From: Haemonchus contortus
Taxonomy: Eukaryota; Nematoda; Chromadorea; Rhabditida; Trichostrongylidae
Direction of reading: 5' to 3'
Assembly: GCA_000469685.2 (NCBI GenBank)
Contig: LS997563.1
Span: 29,055,897-29,119,896 of the forward strand
DNA length: 64,000 nt
Position 1 is the stretch's first letter. Every line of letters begins with the position of its first letter. The position numbers and the translations under genes were made by a program. Below the pieces are notes generated by a model that saw only the letters and a program-made list of their open reading frames with translations, did not search any database and was not told the origin of the DNA. Shown one piece after another: positions 11,841 through 23,700 of the stretch.

Positions 11841-12670
11841 ATGTTTCAAAGGCGCCGAAATCCGCAGAATTCAGTGTCCAGGAGCTTTTTCGCAGAAGCC
11901 GATGGGTTCGCTGTGAAATACGTGGAGAAAGGCTGGCATATTCATTCGCATGGACCTGGACATGGCTCGAAGATAAAATTTTTGAAGGATGGCGCAGTAT
12001 GTCTCAATGAAGAAGCTCTCCAAATTGTGCTGCGTGTCGCGTATTCAAAGTGTCTTGACTGGACCGAATTCTTTTATATGACTGACGGCAACAGGAAACA
12101 CTAGAGGATTGAGTCGTTTGGATTCGAAAAGACCTATAACTCCTCCCTGAAAAAGCAGAAAAAGGAACTCGAAGAGGTGGAAAAGAAGAAAAGACAGGCA
12201 AAACAAGGCCCAACTGCCTTCGCAACTCCAGCAAGTGCCGCGTTACTCAAGAGAGACAGGACGAAAAGAGGAATAACGAGGAGAGTTATAACTTCGTTCA
12301 AGCAGCTTTGAGAGATTCTGACGAATGGACAACGCATGCCATTTGGATCATTGTGTGGCCCGAAGACAAAAATTTCAAAGAGGGCGAAATCTGTGAAATC
12401 GTTTGAGCATGCGGGCAGCATTTGGTCGAAGGAGGACAGGTGGTAACTGCATGGTCTCCGGCCATCGAAAAAAATGTTGAGAATTGGAAGTCGAAGGTGG
12501 AAATATGGTCTATGTTGGATGAGACCATAAAGGGACAAGCCGCTGCGGGACAGTTCTATAGTGCGGCAGGCACAAAAGTGGAAAATGGTCAAGTTTTTTG
12601 TGCAGTAGGATCACCAGAGACAGCGTTGTATTATTACGGTTCCAATTATGCCGTAGATTGTGCGAAGTAG
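11841..12670 (+). pseudogene. Extra open region after integrase, function unknown
   Basis: Between the integrase C-terminal module and the polypurine tract there are about 800 bp of protein-like sequence in two main pieces (11841-12104 and 12422-12670) with a broken charged stretch between (KKQKKELEEVEKKKRQ near 12150). The last piece reads through DETIKGQAAAGQFYSAAGTK and ends ALYYYGSNYAVDCAK before a TAG. No signal peptide, hydrophobic fusion segment or membrane anchor is seen, so it does not look like a canonical env. It could be an accessory ORF of this lineage or captured host sequence. I recognise no family. Confidence 0.5.
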
Positions 12671-12722
12671 TTATACGAGTGTATAAGAAGAAAGCTGAGT
12701 GGAACAGTAGCGTCCCAGAAAT

Positions 12723-12742
12723 AAGGAAGGGGGGGGGGGGGG
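12723..12742 (+). other. Polypurine tract
   Basis: A purine-only run, AAGGAAGG followed by twelve G, ends five bases before the 3' LTR, where plus-strand DNA synthesis would be primed. Confidence 0.75.
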
Positions 12743-12747
12743 CGGCA

Positions 12748-13068
12748 TGTCGGTAAGCAGGTCAAAGATCTGCCCTGGGAAGAGGAGGACCTTGGGCTGG
12801 AAGCAGACAACATAAAATGGGGCCAGGAGATGGAGTTGTTCTGCAGTATTTGGAGTTACAGTCCCCTCACCCACGTCCCTCCTTCGCCGTCTTCCCCTTC
12901 CTAACAAAGATTCCTTTATTCCTTTGTTTTCCACATTGTACGTTGCTCTCGTTTGTTATCTAATTGTTTGTTATCGAACCCGTTTTTTGTTCCACAATAA
13001 ACGAATAAGTAAGTTTCGGTGTATCTTGGTCTACACGTTTTGCGTATCGATAACTCGCTAGAGAACCA
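12748..13068 (+). repeat. 3' LTR
   Basis: It begins TGTCGGTAAGCAGGTCAAAG and matches the 5' LTR through TATCGATAACTCGCTA at about 13060. It is then taken to the CA at 13068 by analogy with the 5' copy. Confidence 0.85.
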
Positions 13069-13472
13069 GACGTTCGGTACAAGTGCGCCGTCCTGAGTGA
13101 TACTTGGACTACACAATCTTTTTACACAATACTTGGATTGCAATTCTCTTTAAGTCCCCATTCAGCATACTACTGCATATTACAACCTGAATGTCATATT
13201 ACAAGCGAGTATTTGCAAAGAACCATACAGAACCTCGAGTGAATTGACTGAAAACAACGACTGGGTAAGGCAACAAAATTGGGCACATTCTAAGCACAGT
13301 AGCATATGAAGCAATCTATGAGTCGTGATCCTCTCCTTGATGTTTGCCCAGTAGTCTTAACGACATGATCTCTGTAAATAACCATTACTCCTGGGATTAA
13401 ATGATCGACTCTTGAACTCCTTGATCGAGATGATTGCCTTCGTTGAATTGGAAATCTGATCCAACCCATCAG
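13069..13472. other. Spacer between LTR element and TTAA element
   Basis: No gene was seen. The only notable content is the 83-bp segment at 13194-13276 that recurs exactly at 15409-15491. Confidence 0.5.
13194..13276 (+). repeat. 83-bp exact direct repeat, copy 1
   Basis: By eye this is identical over its full length to 15409-15491, about 2.2 kb downstream. It starts TCATATTACAAGCGAGTATT and ends GGGTAAGGCAACAA. Similarity stops abruptly on both sides. Confidence 0.9.
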
Positions 13473-13476
13473 TTAA

Positions 13477-14029
13477 AGCCACGGTTCAGTAAAAATGGTT
13501 TCTGAGTTCTCCCTTAGGAATGCTCAGTGGCTCCCAAAGCCAACACGAAGGGCGCTGTCGAGTAATAAACTCAACAGTCAGGGCAGAGTTGGAGCCCCGT
13601 TACCGGGTCGCCCGGATGCCCCGAAGAAATGTGTTAGACGGGTGTCGAGACGATACAGATTGCAATACTCTCGCCAGAATACACATCCAGCTGATCGCTG
13701 AGTGATAAAGCGAAGTTTTCTCCTTCTGCATTATTCTCTGTTATTCTTTTTGCTGATGCGATCCTTTAATCAATTTTCTACCCCGAAAGGCTGAGAAAGA
13801 TTGGCTATTTCTTGCTGCCACTAGATTTCTTTCGTTAACTTATATGCTTATGAGTGGATGAATTTTGCTTACCTATTCGCACCATTCTCTTTCAGCCCTC
13901 TTTTTAATGATTTTTCGAAGCCCTTTCACTTTGAAAACACCGATTCACGCAGTTTCTTCGCATACTTTCCATTCTGTCTTCCATTTTCGTCATAATCTCG
14001 ATCACGCAAGATTATCGTGCACTGTGCCT
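13477..14029. mobile_element. TTAA-flanked non-autonomous element, copy 2 (553 bp)
   Basis: TTAA at 13473-13476 and 14030-14033 bracket a unit whose ends are inverted: AGCCACGGTTCAG on the left and, reading inward on the other strand, AGGCACAGTGCACGATAA on the right. It is a shorter relative of the element at 3035-5045 and keeps the undivided TACCCCGAAAGGCT where that copy received the RTE. It has no coding capacity for a transposase. Confidence 0.75.
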
Positions 14030-14033
14030 TTAA

Positions 14034-15408
14034 TTCCACATCATTGATGAGCATGTCGTCTTGTGCATCTCCTCGTTCATTGATCATTTCAAAACCAAAA
14101 ATTCCGATTGGAAGTTCATCAAATGATCGGTTCAATTGATCCATTGCTGTCCAGTGAAGCTATTCCGTAGAAATTGGAAGTTTTCCATGCGAAGCAGTCT
14201 TGGAAAACCAATTGAGGTGTGAAGAGCACATACTTTGCAAATCGCTGCAAAAACCTGACCACCTAATCCCGTCTTTATCGAACGTTTCGATCGGTATTCT
14301 GCTCCACTGGGCTCGCGCTATGGCGTTCTCTCCACATTTCAAGCTTGGAGAAGCTGGCTCAACACACAACAGCGTAGCTGGTGGTCCTTTCCTTTTCTGC
14401 ACACAAGCCGTCCATGTATACACGGAGGTGCTGTGCCTGCCGCGTGTCCGAGCGCGCTGTGTGAGCGTAACTGTCGGGCCGTTTGGACGACTCAAAGGGC
14501 GGCCTGGCGTGGCGCGCCCGTAGTCCCGCCGGGAAAGGCACAATACGTGCAGGGAGCTAGAGTTTGCCACGTGGCAGTGGACTCTAGCCCCTATGCGACG
14601 TTTGCATCATCATTCGTCGCCATCGTCATCGTTGCAGCCGCTTGCACTTCGTCATCATCTGGTGCCATTCGATATCAACGTCACCGACGCGGTCTCCCAC
14701 GGTTCCGGAACGCCACATTGTTGCCACCCACGAGTGGTGCTATCGATTCTGAGTACGTCGCAGGCAGGAAACATCAGGATGAACGGTCCGCAGCAATGGA
14801 AGGACCTCTGAGCAACGGTGACAGAAAGAGGTTGGGATGACTTGGACGGCTCCGGATGAGGATTAAGCAGGATTGTACCCATTCCGTAGATTGAGTGTGG
14901 CTTATATTTGTGTGTATTTTTTCATGTCTTTTTCCATAGTACTTTTTGTATCACAATATTTTTATTTACTCGCCTTTCCCGCTCAGCTCCCTTTTCTCTC
15001 TTTACGTAGTTTATTATAAGCAGTATAATTCAAATACAATGTGTGCTGTTCGTGCGTGGAAGAAGGTAACATCCTTATATCGCAGTCATCCTTGGCAAGC
15101 AGGGAATGCCCCACGTAGGCCATGGTCGGACCGTGCGCCCAGCGTCCGAAGGAGCTCGGCGCTGGGCTAGCAATGCCCGTAGCGTGCTGCGGAGGCAGTA
15201 AAAGCCCGTAGGAGCTCGCGAGGGAGGCTAGAGCAGCCTCAGGCCTACCAAGTCCGTGTGGCAGCTGAATACGAGCATAGCGAGCGGGCAGAACACATCG
15301 GTCACCCAGCTTACGCCGCTGGGGTCGCCCTGCCGAGCGACCACCGATGTGGATCGGCGGAACGATCCCGACGGCGCGACAGTAACAGTTGAACTTCTAG
15401 CTTTTAAC
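14034..15408. other. Intergenic, with GC-rich blocks of unknown nature
   Basis: Two blocks stand out by base composition: about 14330-14560 and 15090-15390, both richer in G and C than the surroundings and open in several frames on both strands. The second is rich in GGAGCTCG-type motifs. No protein family is recognisable and the open frames look like a consequence of composition. They are probably repeat copies. Confidence 0.35.
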
Positions 15409-15491
15409 TCATATTACAAGCGAGTATTTGCAAAGAACCATACAGAACCTCGAGTGAATTGACTGAAAACAACGACTGGGTAAGGCAACAA
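15409..15491 (+). repeat. 83-bp exact direct repeat, copy 2
   Basis: Identical partner of 13194-13276. It is preceded by a GC-rich block and followed by unrelated sequence. Confidence 0.9.
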
Positions 15492-15747
15492 CAGTGGACG
15501 ACTGCGGTAGTTGCCGCAAAGCCACTGCCACATGAATGCCTTCGACTATAAGAGTTCAGGTTCAAAGCCTGTCTGAGCGCGTGCCAACCCTCCAACTACA
15601 TTTTCATTCATCTTCCTTATTAGAATGTGAGCGGTGATGTTTATAGTTGGCCGAATCAGTAAACTCTGTAAAGTAAAGACTGCGCTCTTTATCGTTCACA
15701 CCATCGAAGCCTCGCTTGCATTTGACCTTTTAATGCTTTTCATCCAT

Positions 15748-16110
15748 AACCTATCAGCACTCACCCGTACAATGAGCCGGTTAACCTATGTCGGTACGTG
15801 AAGAGTGGTAAAGTTTCTGGTGGTGCTTAATCCAACTTGATACTCTTGTTTTGAAAAACTCATAAGAGCAACACGTTAGACAAAGTACTATCAAAGGGCT
15901 CACAACTTCACTGTTGGATGGCAATACCGACTAACCGGCTCATCACGTTGCACTTGCAAGTTCTGATAAGCTACAACTAAAAACTGTTCAGAAGGCGAGG
16001 ACGAGTGGAGGCTCTCTGGGTCCATGGATAAAGGGTACGGTGGTCAGAAAACACAAGCATGGCTTCGGGCCCGAGGCCGATAACTCGGCATCCTTGTGAT
16101 GAGTTTTCCA
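15748..16110. repeat. Degenerate SINE-related inverted repeat
   Basis: Sequence at 15931-15975 (CTAACCGGCTCATCACG, then GTTCTGATAAGCTAC) resembles the leader of the SINE copy at 27841. An inverted version lies at 15748-15785. Downstream, 16030-16080 looks like a decayed form of the SINE tRNA-like head (GGTACGGTGG, TTCGGGCCCGAG). The boundaries are uncertain. Confidence 0.5.
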
Positions 16111-18395
16111 TGGCGAAAAATAGCAGTTGCGTGGAAATATCAACTCCTACTCGTCCACCCACCGACATCCTATCTCTTTCCTACAATCAGTGCTCAGGTC
16201 TCTGGTTGCAGTGGAAAGCAAGAAGGGATCGTGATCCTAGGGCCTGTGCAAGACATCCTCGTGACATCACGGCCATGATTACAATAACTTCTGATTTCAC
16301 CCCTCGCCGTACACTTGCGAGAGAACCCAGCAGACCAACATATGTCTTGGTCTAGAACTTACAGATCCTCAAACTTTCCATCTCTCCTCGCCGTATCCGG
16401 ACCAGGTTAGTCTGAATCAGAACAGATATGAACGAACTCACCCAAGGTTCATGTTGATGAACAATGAAACACCCTCGAAGTGGAGAATAGCAAATTCATG
16501 TTAATGATTACATCTCTCCTATCTCTCTGAACGTGATTGTGGTTGCACGTGTATGATCACGAGAAAGATTCCCTCTTCTCATGTTTAGTTGAGAGCGTTA
16601 AGCTTTTCAAAACAATCTCACCAGATGATACCGTATCAAATGAGCTCAACTTCACGTACAATGAGGTAAGTTTGTACGTGTGGGTTCGAGTGCACATCTC
16701 TCTCCTTGACTGAGAACACGAGAACACTTCGAAACTCATAGAAGGTGGAGATGCTGTACACTGTCACATTACAGATCCGGAGATCGAGGCAGAGACCAAG
16801 AACCTTATCCTTCACGCTAAGCGAGCCTTTTAGTCCTTGAGGGAACGCTTTTCGATTCCAGCCTCCTAATCAAAGATAAAGGCAGTGACTTGTATATCAA
16901 CTGGTTTGCGTGAGCCATTGTATTTACGTGGACCAAATACGCATTCAAACGATCAAGGATCCTGAATAGAAGGCAGTACTTCATGACTTCGTCCCTTAAA
17001 CCTAAAGGCACAGTTCACGAAATTCTAAAATATCTAGTCCGAGAAAACTAAGGAAGTGACGGTGCAGATTGGTGAAAAGGTGGCGAAAAAAGCGTGAAAA
17101 TAGCCGGAAAAAAATTAATGCTAAAAAACTGTAAAAAGGAGGTAGCGAGGTCATGAAAACAGAAAAGGCATGGAATGGTTGCTTGGACGGGCTGACAGTT
17201 ATCGCAATAGCTTAATAAGCTGAGCACGAGAGAAAAAACCGCTGAGAGCTTTCATAGAGCTCACGGCCCTGTTAATGTGGTTTTTGGCCAACCAATGTTT
17301 CACACACTATCCTTGGGATGCACAGGTTGATCCTACGGAAAAATCTCCACACCTAATTTCATCGAGTCTGTGCTTTCAAGATCCGTAGCTCGAAGCTACT
17401 GGAGTTAAGGGTAAGGGACACAAACTCTCTCAACGTTCTTGTAAATAATGGCTCGAGTTTGGTCTCTCGCTTCATGAAGAGCATTCTTCTCCAAAACCAT
17501 CTCCACAGATAATACCGTGCCAGATAAGCTCTACTCTGCATACAAGCCGCTGAGTGAGTGAAAAAGAACGTCTGGCTCCTGCCCACGTATTAGGATGTGA
17601 CAAGTGTTACTGATGAGCGATTCTAATGAATGATAGGGAGGTGAGAACAAAGAAACCTTGTTCCACTACCAATCGGGTCGCCCGGCTTACGTTGGGCCTC
17701 ATTTCCTACTTTTACAATGCAGTTAGAAAACCTTGTTAGGGAGGTGGGCATCGCTTTTACCTATCTGAGGGCTAGAGTGCAGAGAAGGGTAACCGACCTT
17801 ATCTGTTCTTGAAACAGCTCTAGGTAAAAGGATATAATTTCAGCCTAAGCCTCATGAGGGGAGGAGTTCTGGGGTGGAGGTCAGGTGATAAGCTCGTGCA
17901 AAAAGCTAAGATGTGGGATGAGTTGATAATTCAAAAGGCTCACTCACCCGGTGCTTCCTCCCTCCTCAAGCTTGCTTCGTTTTTGTTTTGTTTTTTCATA
18001 TGCTACATAAGATAGACGCAAGAAATAAACAACACCACGCTATGAAGCCTCTTACAACTATATAAAACTCAACAATTCTTTCTTCGCAAGGCTTTCAAGA
18101 TGCAGAAAAGCACGAAAGAAGAAAACTACCTGTGATCGGTCAAGTCAAAAAACTGCAACAAACGTTAATGAGCACAATTATGAGCTAAACTCCTTGTCCA
18201 CGCTCTATCGCTCAATGTTGAAAGGAGACGGGAGGTCTTCCAACTACATTATCACCTCCGATTTTTGTATAGACATAATAGCACGATGCCATACAGATCG
18301 AAATTACAGTTTTGAAGTACCCATTTCACTCACCCACTTCACTCCGCGGTACTCACCCTACTTCATTATCCTTCCCATCAAGCTGCTTCTTTATA

Positions 18396-18442
<47 letters not shown>

Positions 18443-20679
18443 AAAATGGAGGATGTAGGATTGTTTTTCAATATTTGTACCTTTGTCGTAATCATAAAGT
18501 TTCGCGGATGGACAGGCAGATTAATCGACAAGCAGGCAGGCACACCAAGTTACTGCTTTATAAATATCGATTCGAGATAGATTACCGCTTAATTTTCAAA
18601 TTCAATGCCTTGAATTATGTTGTTACCGTCACTATCTGTTTCATTCGGCCAACGAGCACCAACCTGGTTAATATCTTTTTCCAGAAAAATATAAGTATAG
18701 GTCAAGGACAGCCACACCGTTTTTGAGGTTACCAGAAATGATTACCTACCTCTGTCTCGGCCAGAAATTATTTGAAATGCGGGTAACGGTCAACCAAGCT
18801 GCTGAAACCTAAACTATGTGGTTTTTCACATAACGCACAGCGTTATCATGCAGAATATGGTTTCTTTTTTTCAGTTGATGAGTGATTCCTGGATTTGATG
18901 TAGATGGTAGTTGTTACTGTTCTGCCCTGCCAAGCCAATTCGTGGTATAGCATTTTCTTCGAGCCTCAGAAGTAGTGGTGTTTTCATAGAGGATCCAGCT
19001 CATCTTCCATCACCGCACCCTGCAAAAACTCCTCCCGACTGGAGGTGTTGAGGACTAGCTGGCTTTCGAAAACACGTGAGACAGATATCTTCAGTCGGTT
19101 GGAACGGAATCCCCAGAAGCTACTACCGTCATCGTCAGGGTGCAGGGGGGTGTGGTGCGTTGGGAACGATATGGCCGCGTCGCGGTGAGAGGGGCGTCGC
19201 GCGCGAAGGAATGTAGCAGGATGCAGCAGTAGGTAAGAAATACAAGAACAAAAGTACTAATAGTAGAATTATGCATAAAATAATGATCGCAGATCGATTG
19301 AGCTGTATGAAGAACGCTAGAGCTGTAATAACGGCGAATAAGTGGTCCGCGAAGCCGCGTGCGGCAAATCGATTACCCAAAATCGTTCCTAACGCCCGTC
19401 TCCCGGGTGTAGGGCGACATTGCTCTGATCGTAGTCCAGCACTTCCGCCGATTGCTTGCTAGCAGGGTCCGCCTTCTTTTCACTTCACTGAGACGTCGGT
19501 GGTCATCGCTAGCTGCTGGTCTGGGCGAGAATCGTCATTGAGAGCCGTATATCGAGATTGAAAGCAAGCGAATGGACGACTAACGGTTTCTCGGGTTCCT
19601 CGTCAAATTCAGAGGCGATGTTGAAGTTAAAGCTAGCGTTCAAGCAGAAGCCCCTCTTGTAGAAATTTATTATTGAAACTGATCTCTCTGTAAATGCAAC
19701 ATGGTTCCCGAAAGCAGGGCTTGGAAGCTATCCGAATGGAAAAACGAGGCTACATCCGTGCTATCCAAATCGACTATCGCCAAACGATTACCTTTTTGTT
19801 GAAGCGCCTTATCGGATCTTTTAGAGAGTTGACGATCATCAACTCGAAGATTTGCGAACTTCATTCATACCTCACAACTAGCTTCTGTAACACCTCGAAA
19901 TTGTCTCTACATGATTAAATAGTGTCTTTTGAGTCATTCCATTAGTTTGATCGTTTTTAAAAACCTGTGGTCTTTATCTCAGAATTATTGAAGCCCTTAA
20001 AGACATATCATGAAAATGGTACTCCTATGACACCTCATGAGCGATACAATGTGGTGCAACATTGAGGACTTCAATGCGAATTCACTCTTCGCTGAGCGAC
20101 CCCACACGCGGCCCTTAGAGATTTTCAATGCGATTACACTTCCCAGCAACCCATCATAGTTGTTGTCCTCTTTCTCAGATGGATGAAGAGGTGACGTAAA
20201 GGCAAGCAGCACTCTTTCATGCGCACAGTCTGAGACTTATCAATTTGTTATCTGCCCAGATGATGCAGACCTCCTATCCCTCAGGTACTGTAAATTACAG
20301 CAGGACTTGAATCTGAGGATAAAAAGCACTGATTTGTATACTAGCCGGTCCTGTCATTGTACAGGTTACCATATACCATACACCTGGCTCACCTGAACAG
20401 AGTTCGGGAGCGGTACCAATGCATCAACTAGACAGGTAAGCCAAAACAGCCTAATCATCGTGGATGGAAAAATCTCTCAAACCTGTACCCTGGCATTGAC
20501 GATTAGGAACCTTCGCTCCTTCCATTAATCTCTACTAGTAGGATTCGTATGGAATGGAAGGCTATACCCAATCCTCCTGAATGGGCTTTAACTTGTGCTC
20601 CTATTAACCTTTACCTAATCACAGAGCGAAGTGTAAGTCGCATCTCGAAGAATGGTATAACTAGTTGATTGAAGCAGTG
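16111..20679. other. No gene recognised; diverged repeats
   Basis: Two direct, clearly diverged copies of one segment lie near 16600-16670 and 17485-17550 (both contain AGATRATACCGTRYCA). A lone family end, CTAA then AGGCACAGTTCACGA, begins at 17006 without a recognisable partner. The rest shows no splice-consistent exons or RNA genes. Confidence 0.4.
18399..18438. repeat. (TA)n microsatellite
   Basis: About 40 bp of uninterrupted TA dinucleotides. Confidence 0.97.
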
Positions 20680-20685
20680 TTTATT
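20680..20685 (-). terminator. Poly(A) signal of the carrier gene
   Basis: Minus-strand AATAAA, 38 nt beyond the carrier stop codon. A second AATAAA overlaps the stop itself. Confidence 0.6.
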
Positions 20686-20723
20686 ACAAACTATCGGCAT
20701 TTATCAAACAAAACTAGCGTATT

Positions 20724-23700
20724 TTATTTGGGCTTCTCTGGCTGACTGGGCTTCTGTGGCTGTGGTGTGGATTCTGGATGAAAAGCTCGGATATAAGCGC
20801 GATTAAATTGCTCCAAGAAGATAAAGGTGAGCACAGTATGAGGCCCAAGCCTCATGTAATAAGGAGTGAACCCTTTCCAAAAAGCGAACACTCCTTCTTT
20901 CTTCAAAATCTGAAAACAAGTGTAGAGCTGATTCGATGAATTGTGGGTATTGTGAATGTAATCCAACCTTTATCAATACGTCGATTATGCCAGAGTATTC
21001 CGGAACTCCATCAATGATCTTCATCGCTTGAATTCTAAAAGGAAAACACCTATTTAAAGACCGAACTGCGGGAATCGAAAATAAAGGACCGTGTTTTCAA
21101 GATGTCAACAGGCATAGATGCTATGGTAGTTGCGAGACCGCTAAGCATCGAAGCGCAGAAGTGACAAAATATACCTGAAAGTCTGGGATTATCACCTTAG
21201 CCTTCATTCCTCAGCCTTCATGAGACTTCTTCAGCTCCTTCACACCCTCCACTCAATTACCAGCCCTTCGGATGTCCAACCTCTCTAGGTGAAAAATACC
21301 TCGAAATGATAGAGAAGTTTCTAACGCTGCGCAATCCCAATTCCGGTACGAGGCTTTGCGACCTATAGAATGACTTTGGGAAGCCAGCCGACGTACAAGT
21401 GCCTGATTTCAAACCATACAAGTCTGGTACCAACTAGCAGGTCGCGGGAAACAGAAGATTCGGGTATTGAAGACGAAGACGGGCGTCATGCATGTAACAA
21501 CGAGCCAATTGGCACTACACAACTTTCGCCTTGTACGATAGAATGAGTTCACAAAAGCTTACCGTCCTGAATTTTCTTTGTTGCAAGAATCATCTGTTTG
21601 GCTTGAGAGTAAGTGGCCAGTTGTGCTGCATTGACCACCATTGCACGAACCACAGTAGGGGTGCATCCCTTGAAGTGATTGCTGCTTTTCATTTACTTCA
21701 CAAATGAATCCAAATTCGAAATGGATAAAATCAGAGTGTTACCCGGAAAAGAGTGAAGAATCCTTCTTCTCTTATGACCCGGATCAGGGCATCAAATACG
21801 TTCTTATAGTTTCGACGTTGCTCCGGTGGCAAATGCCCATCGCCTGTGAAAGAGCAAATACTGATGAAGTTGTATGCAATGCGGAATGTATTATAATAAT
21901 TATATAATATATCTTAATTTCAGCCGCATGCGAAGATGTAGCAACGAAAAGGCGTCCGGACGAAATTTCGTCGCTGCCAGCATCTGAGCCATGTTTGGGT
22001 AGAGCGACTACAGTACCCCTACGTTAAGAATACTGTCCACCTTGTTGTAACGCCTTTTGGAGGCTGATTGACAAGTCCTTGACTTGAAAGGATCCTTCAA
22101 CTATTACAGATCCTAATTAGACCCTCTTCAGGCTCTTTTTGCCTACAATGAAGCTATTGCCTACAATGCTTTTCTAACGCTGAAATTCCTGTAGGTAATC
22201 TGCAAAACCAGCCTCATCTTCAGTTGCCTGTTCTAAGTGATTAGTTTGAGAAGAACTCGTTGTTCTTCAGTTTAGGCCCATGAAGGTCCATACATCATTC
22301 ATCAGCATTAGTAGGAGATGGAATTTTCCGCGTCGAAAAACCCAACTGGGATGCACCGTGCATTTCGCTTCATTTGGAATGTCCTTAGCGTTCAAAGGCG
22401 TAATCAGCTCATACAAAGAACAGCGAGGGATCGAAATCGGTGAAAATGCTATCATGTTCGTGCCTCTGAGACAACTGGCACCTGTTCCAACTGGCAACTC
22501 CATATTGATGAATTTTCAGGCAGCTTAGACGGCGCATGATCGCTGGACCATATCTGTGGTGGTCGCACCGCTTGGCAGTACATCTCCGCTTTTCTTTCTT
22601 TGTTACCGGTGCGTGATATCGATGAGTGGCCGAATGATTGCTACCGACAAATGATGCTTATAATGCTCGATCTAGTCGAGAATCTATTTAAGTCCATGAG
22701 AAGTAAATTCTGGATAGAACAAGTCCATCTGAGCAAAAACATCCCAGCTCAGCCTACAAAAAGCGCTTCTGACTTTTTAAAGTATCGCTTTGGATTCGTA
22801 GTGGCAGAATATCACGAGCTGCATTTCATTCTGCATGTGAACTAATGGTAACCATACCTGTCATACGAATGAGAGCCAAATCTGCTGGCGTGCCCACCAA
22901 TGCTCCACAAGCACCTGCTCCCATTCCCAATGTTGCTTTCATGGGAAACGACAACGGTTGGTCTTTCCTTTAAAAGTAGCAGTTTATTCTTGTCCTAATG
23001 GGCAATATACTAATACTTGTAGCCTTACCATAACCATACCCTAAATTTTGCCGATTCATCCCTCACCCCAAAGCAGCACGTAGTGGTGAGCCAACGTAAT
23101 TCATTCTAAGTCATCTGGTTGCTAGAGGGCTGCGCAAATGGCCCGGGCTTCATGGAAGCATGTGACCATAGGCTTTTCTTTCGGGAAGTGAAGGTGCCAT
23201 TGCTTCTAACCCTCTGTTAGGATTTTTTGTTTTTCAGCTACCCTCATCTCGATATCGCTTTCAGTCATCCCTTCTTGTTACATACTATTGGACACAATCA
23301 CTTCTCGCAATCTAGCAAAAAGCATAAGGAATTCACGGGCGCTTCCCCTTCGTTTTTCAGGTTTCATAGACCCCAGGCATTGGTAAAAGGTGATCCTCGC
23401 TATGAATATTTTCCATTTCAACTTACGGTGACTTTGAAACGACCCGAACGCGTTACCCATAACTCAACAAATCTGTAACAACTGTTGGTTCTTTCACGGG
23501 ATGAAGTATTATACTTACTGAGTAAACGTTTCAAGCATCCAGGTGTAAATTCCGAGTCTGGTTGTAGTGTACGTTGCTTGCCTTAGCAGACCAGCACTCA
23601 ATCCATTGTAGAAAGCCAATATGCCTTCGTTTCTGACGACGTGCGAAATTGCATGGAAGCTTGATTTGAACTTCTTACCCCCTGAAATTATCTATCAGAC

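Larger units (their letters stand above)
5951..13068 (+). mobile_element. Degenerate Ty3/gypsy-type LTR retrotransposon
   Basis: Two related LTRs (5951-6273 and 12748-13068) bracket about 6.5 kb. In order it holds a candidate primer-binding site, gag remnants, protease, reverse transcriptase, RNase H, integrase, an extra open region, and a polypurine tract. The order RT, RNase H, integrase is that of Ty3/gypsy rather than Ty1/copia. Both LTRs begin TGTCGG and end in CA, but they differ at many positions, so the insertion is old. Coding frames are broken by stops and frameshifts throughout. A 551-bp fold-back element interrupts the RT. No matching 4-5 bp target duplication was found outside the LTRs (AAGTG to the left, GACGT to the right), consistent with age or later rearrangement. 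Confidence 0.9.

Noticed and set aside
15540..15580. B-box-like GGTTCAAAGCC suggesting another tRNA or SINE
   Set aside because: No matching A box or pairing acceptor arm could be found upstream.
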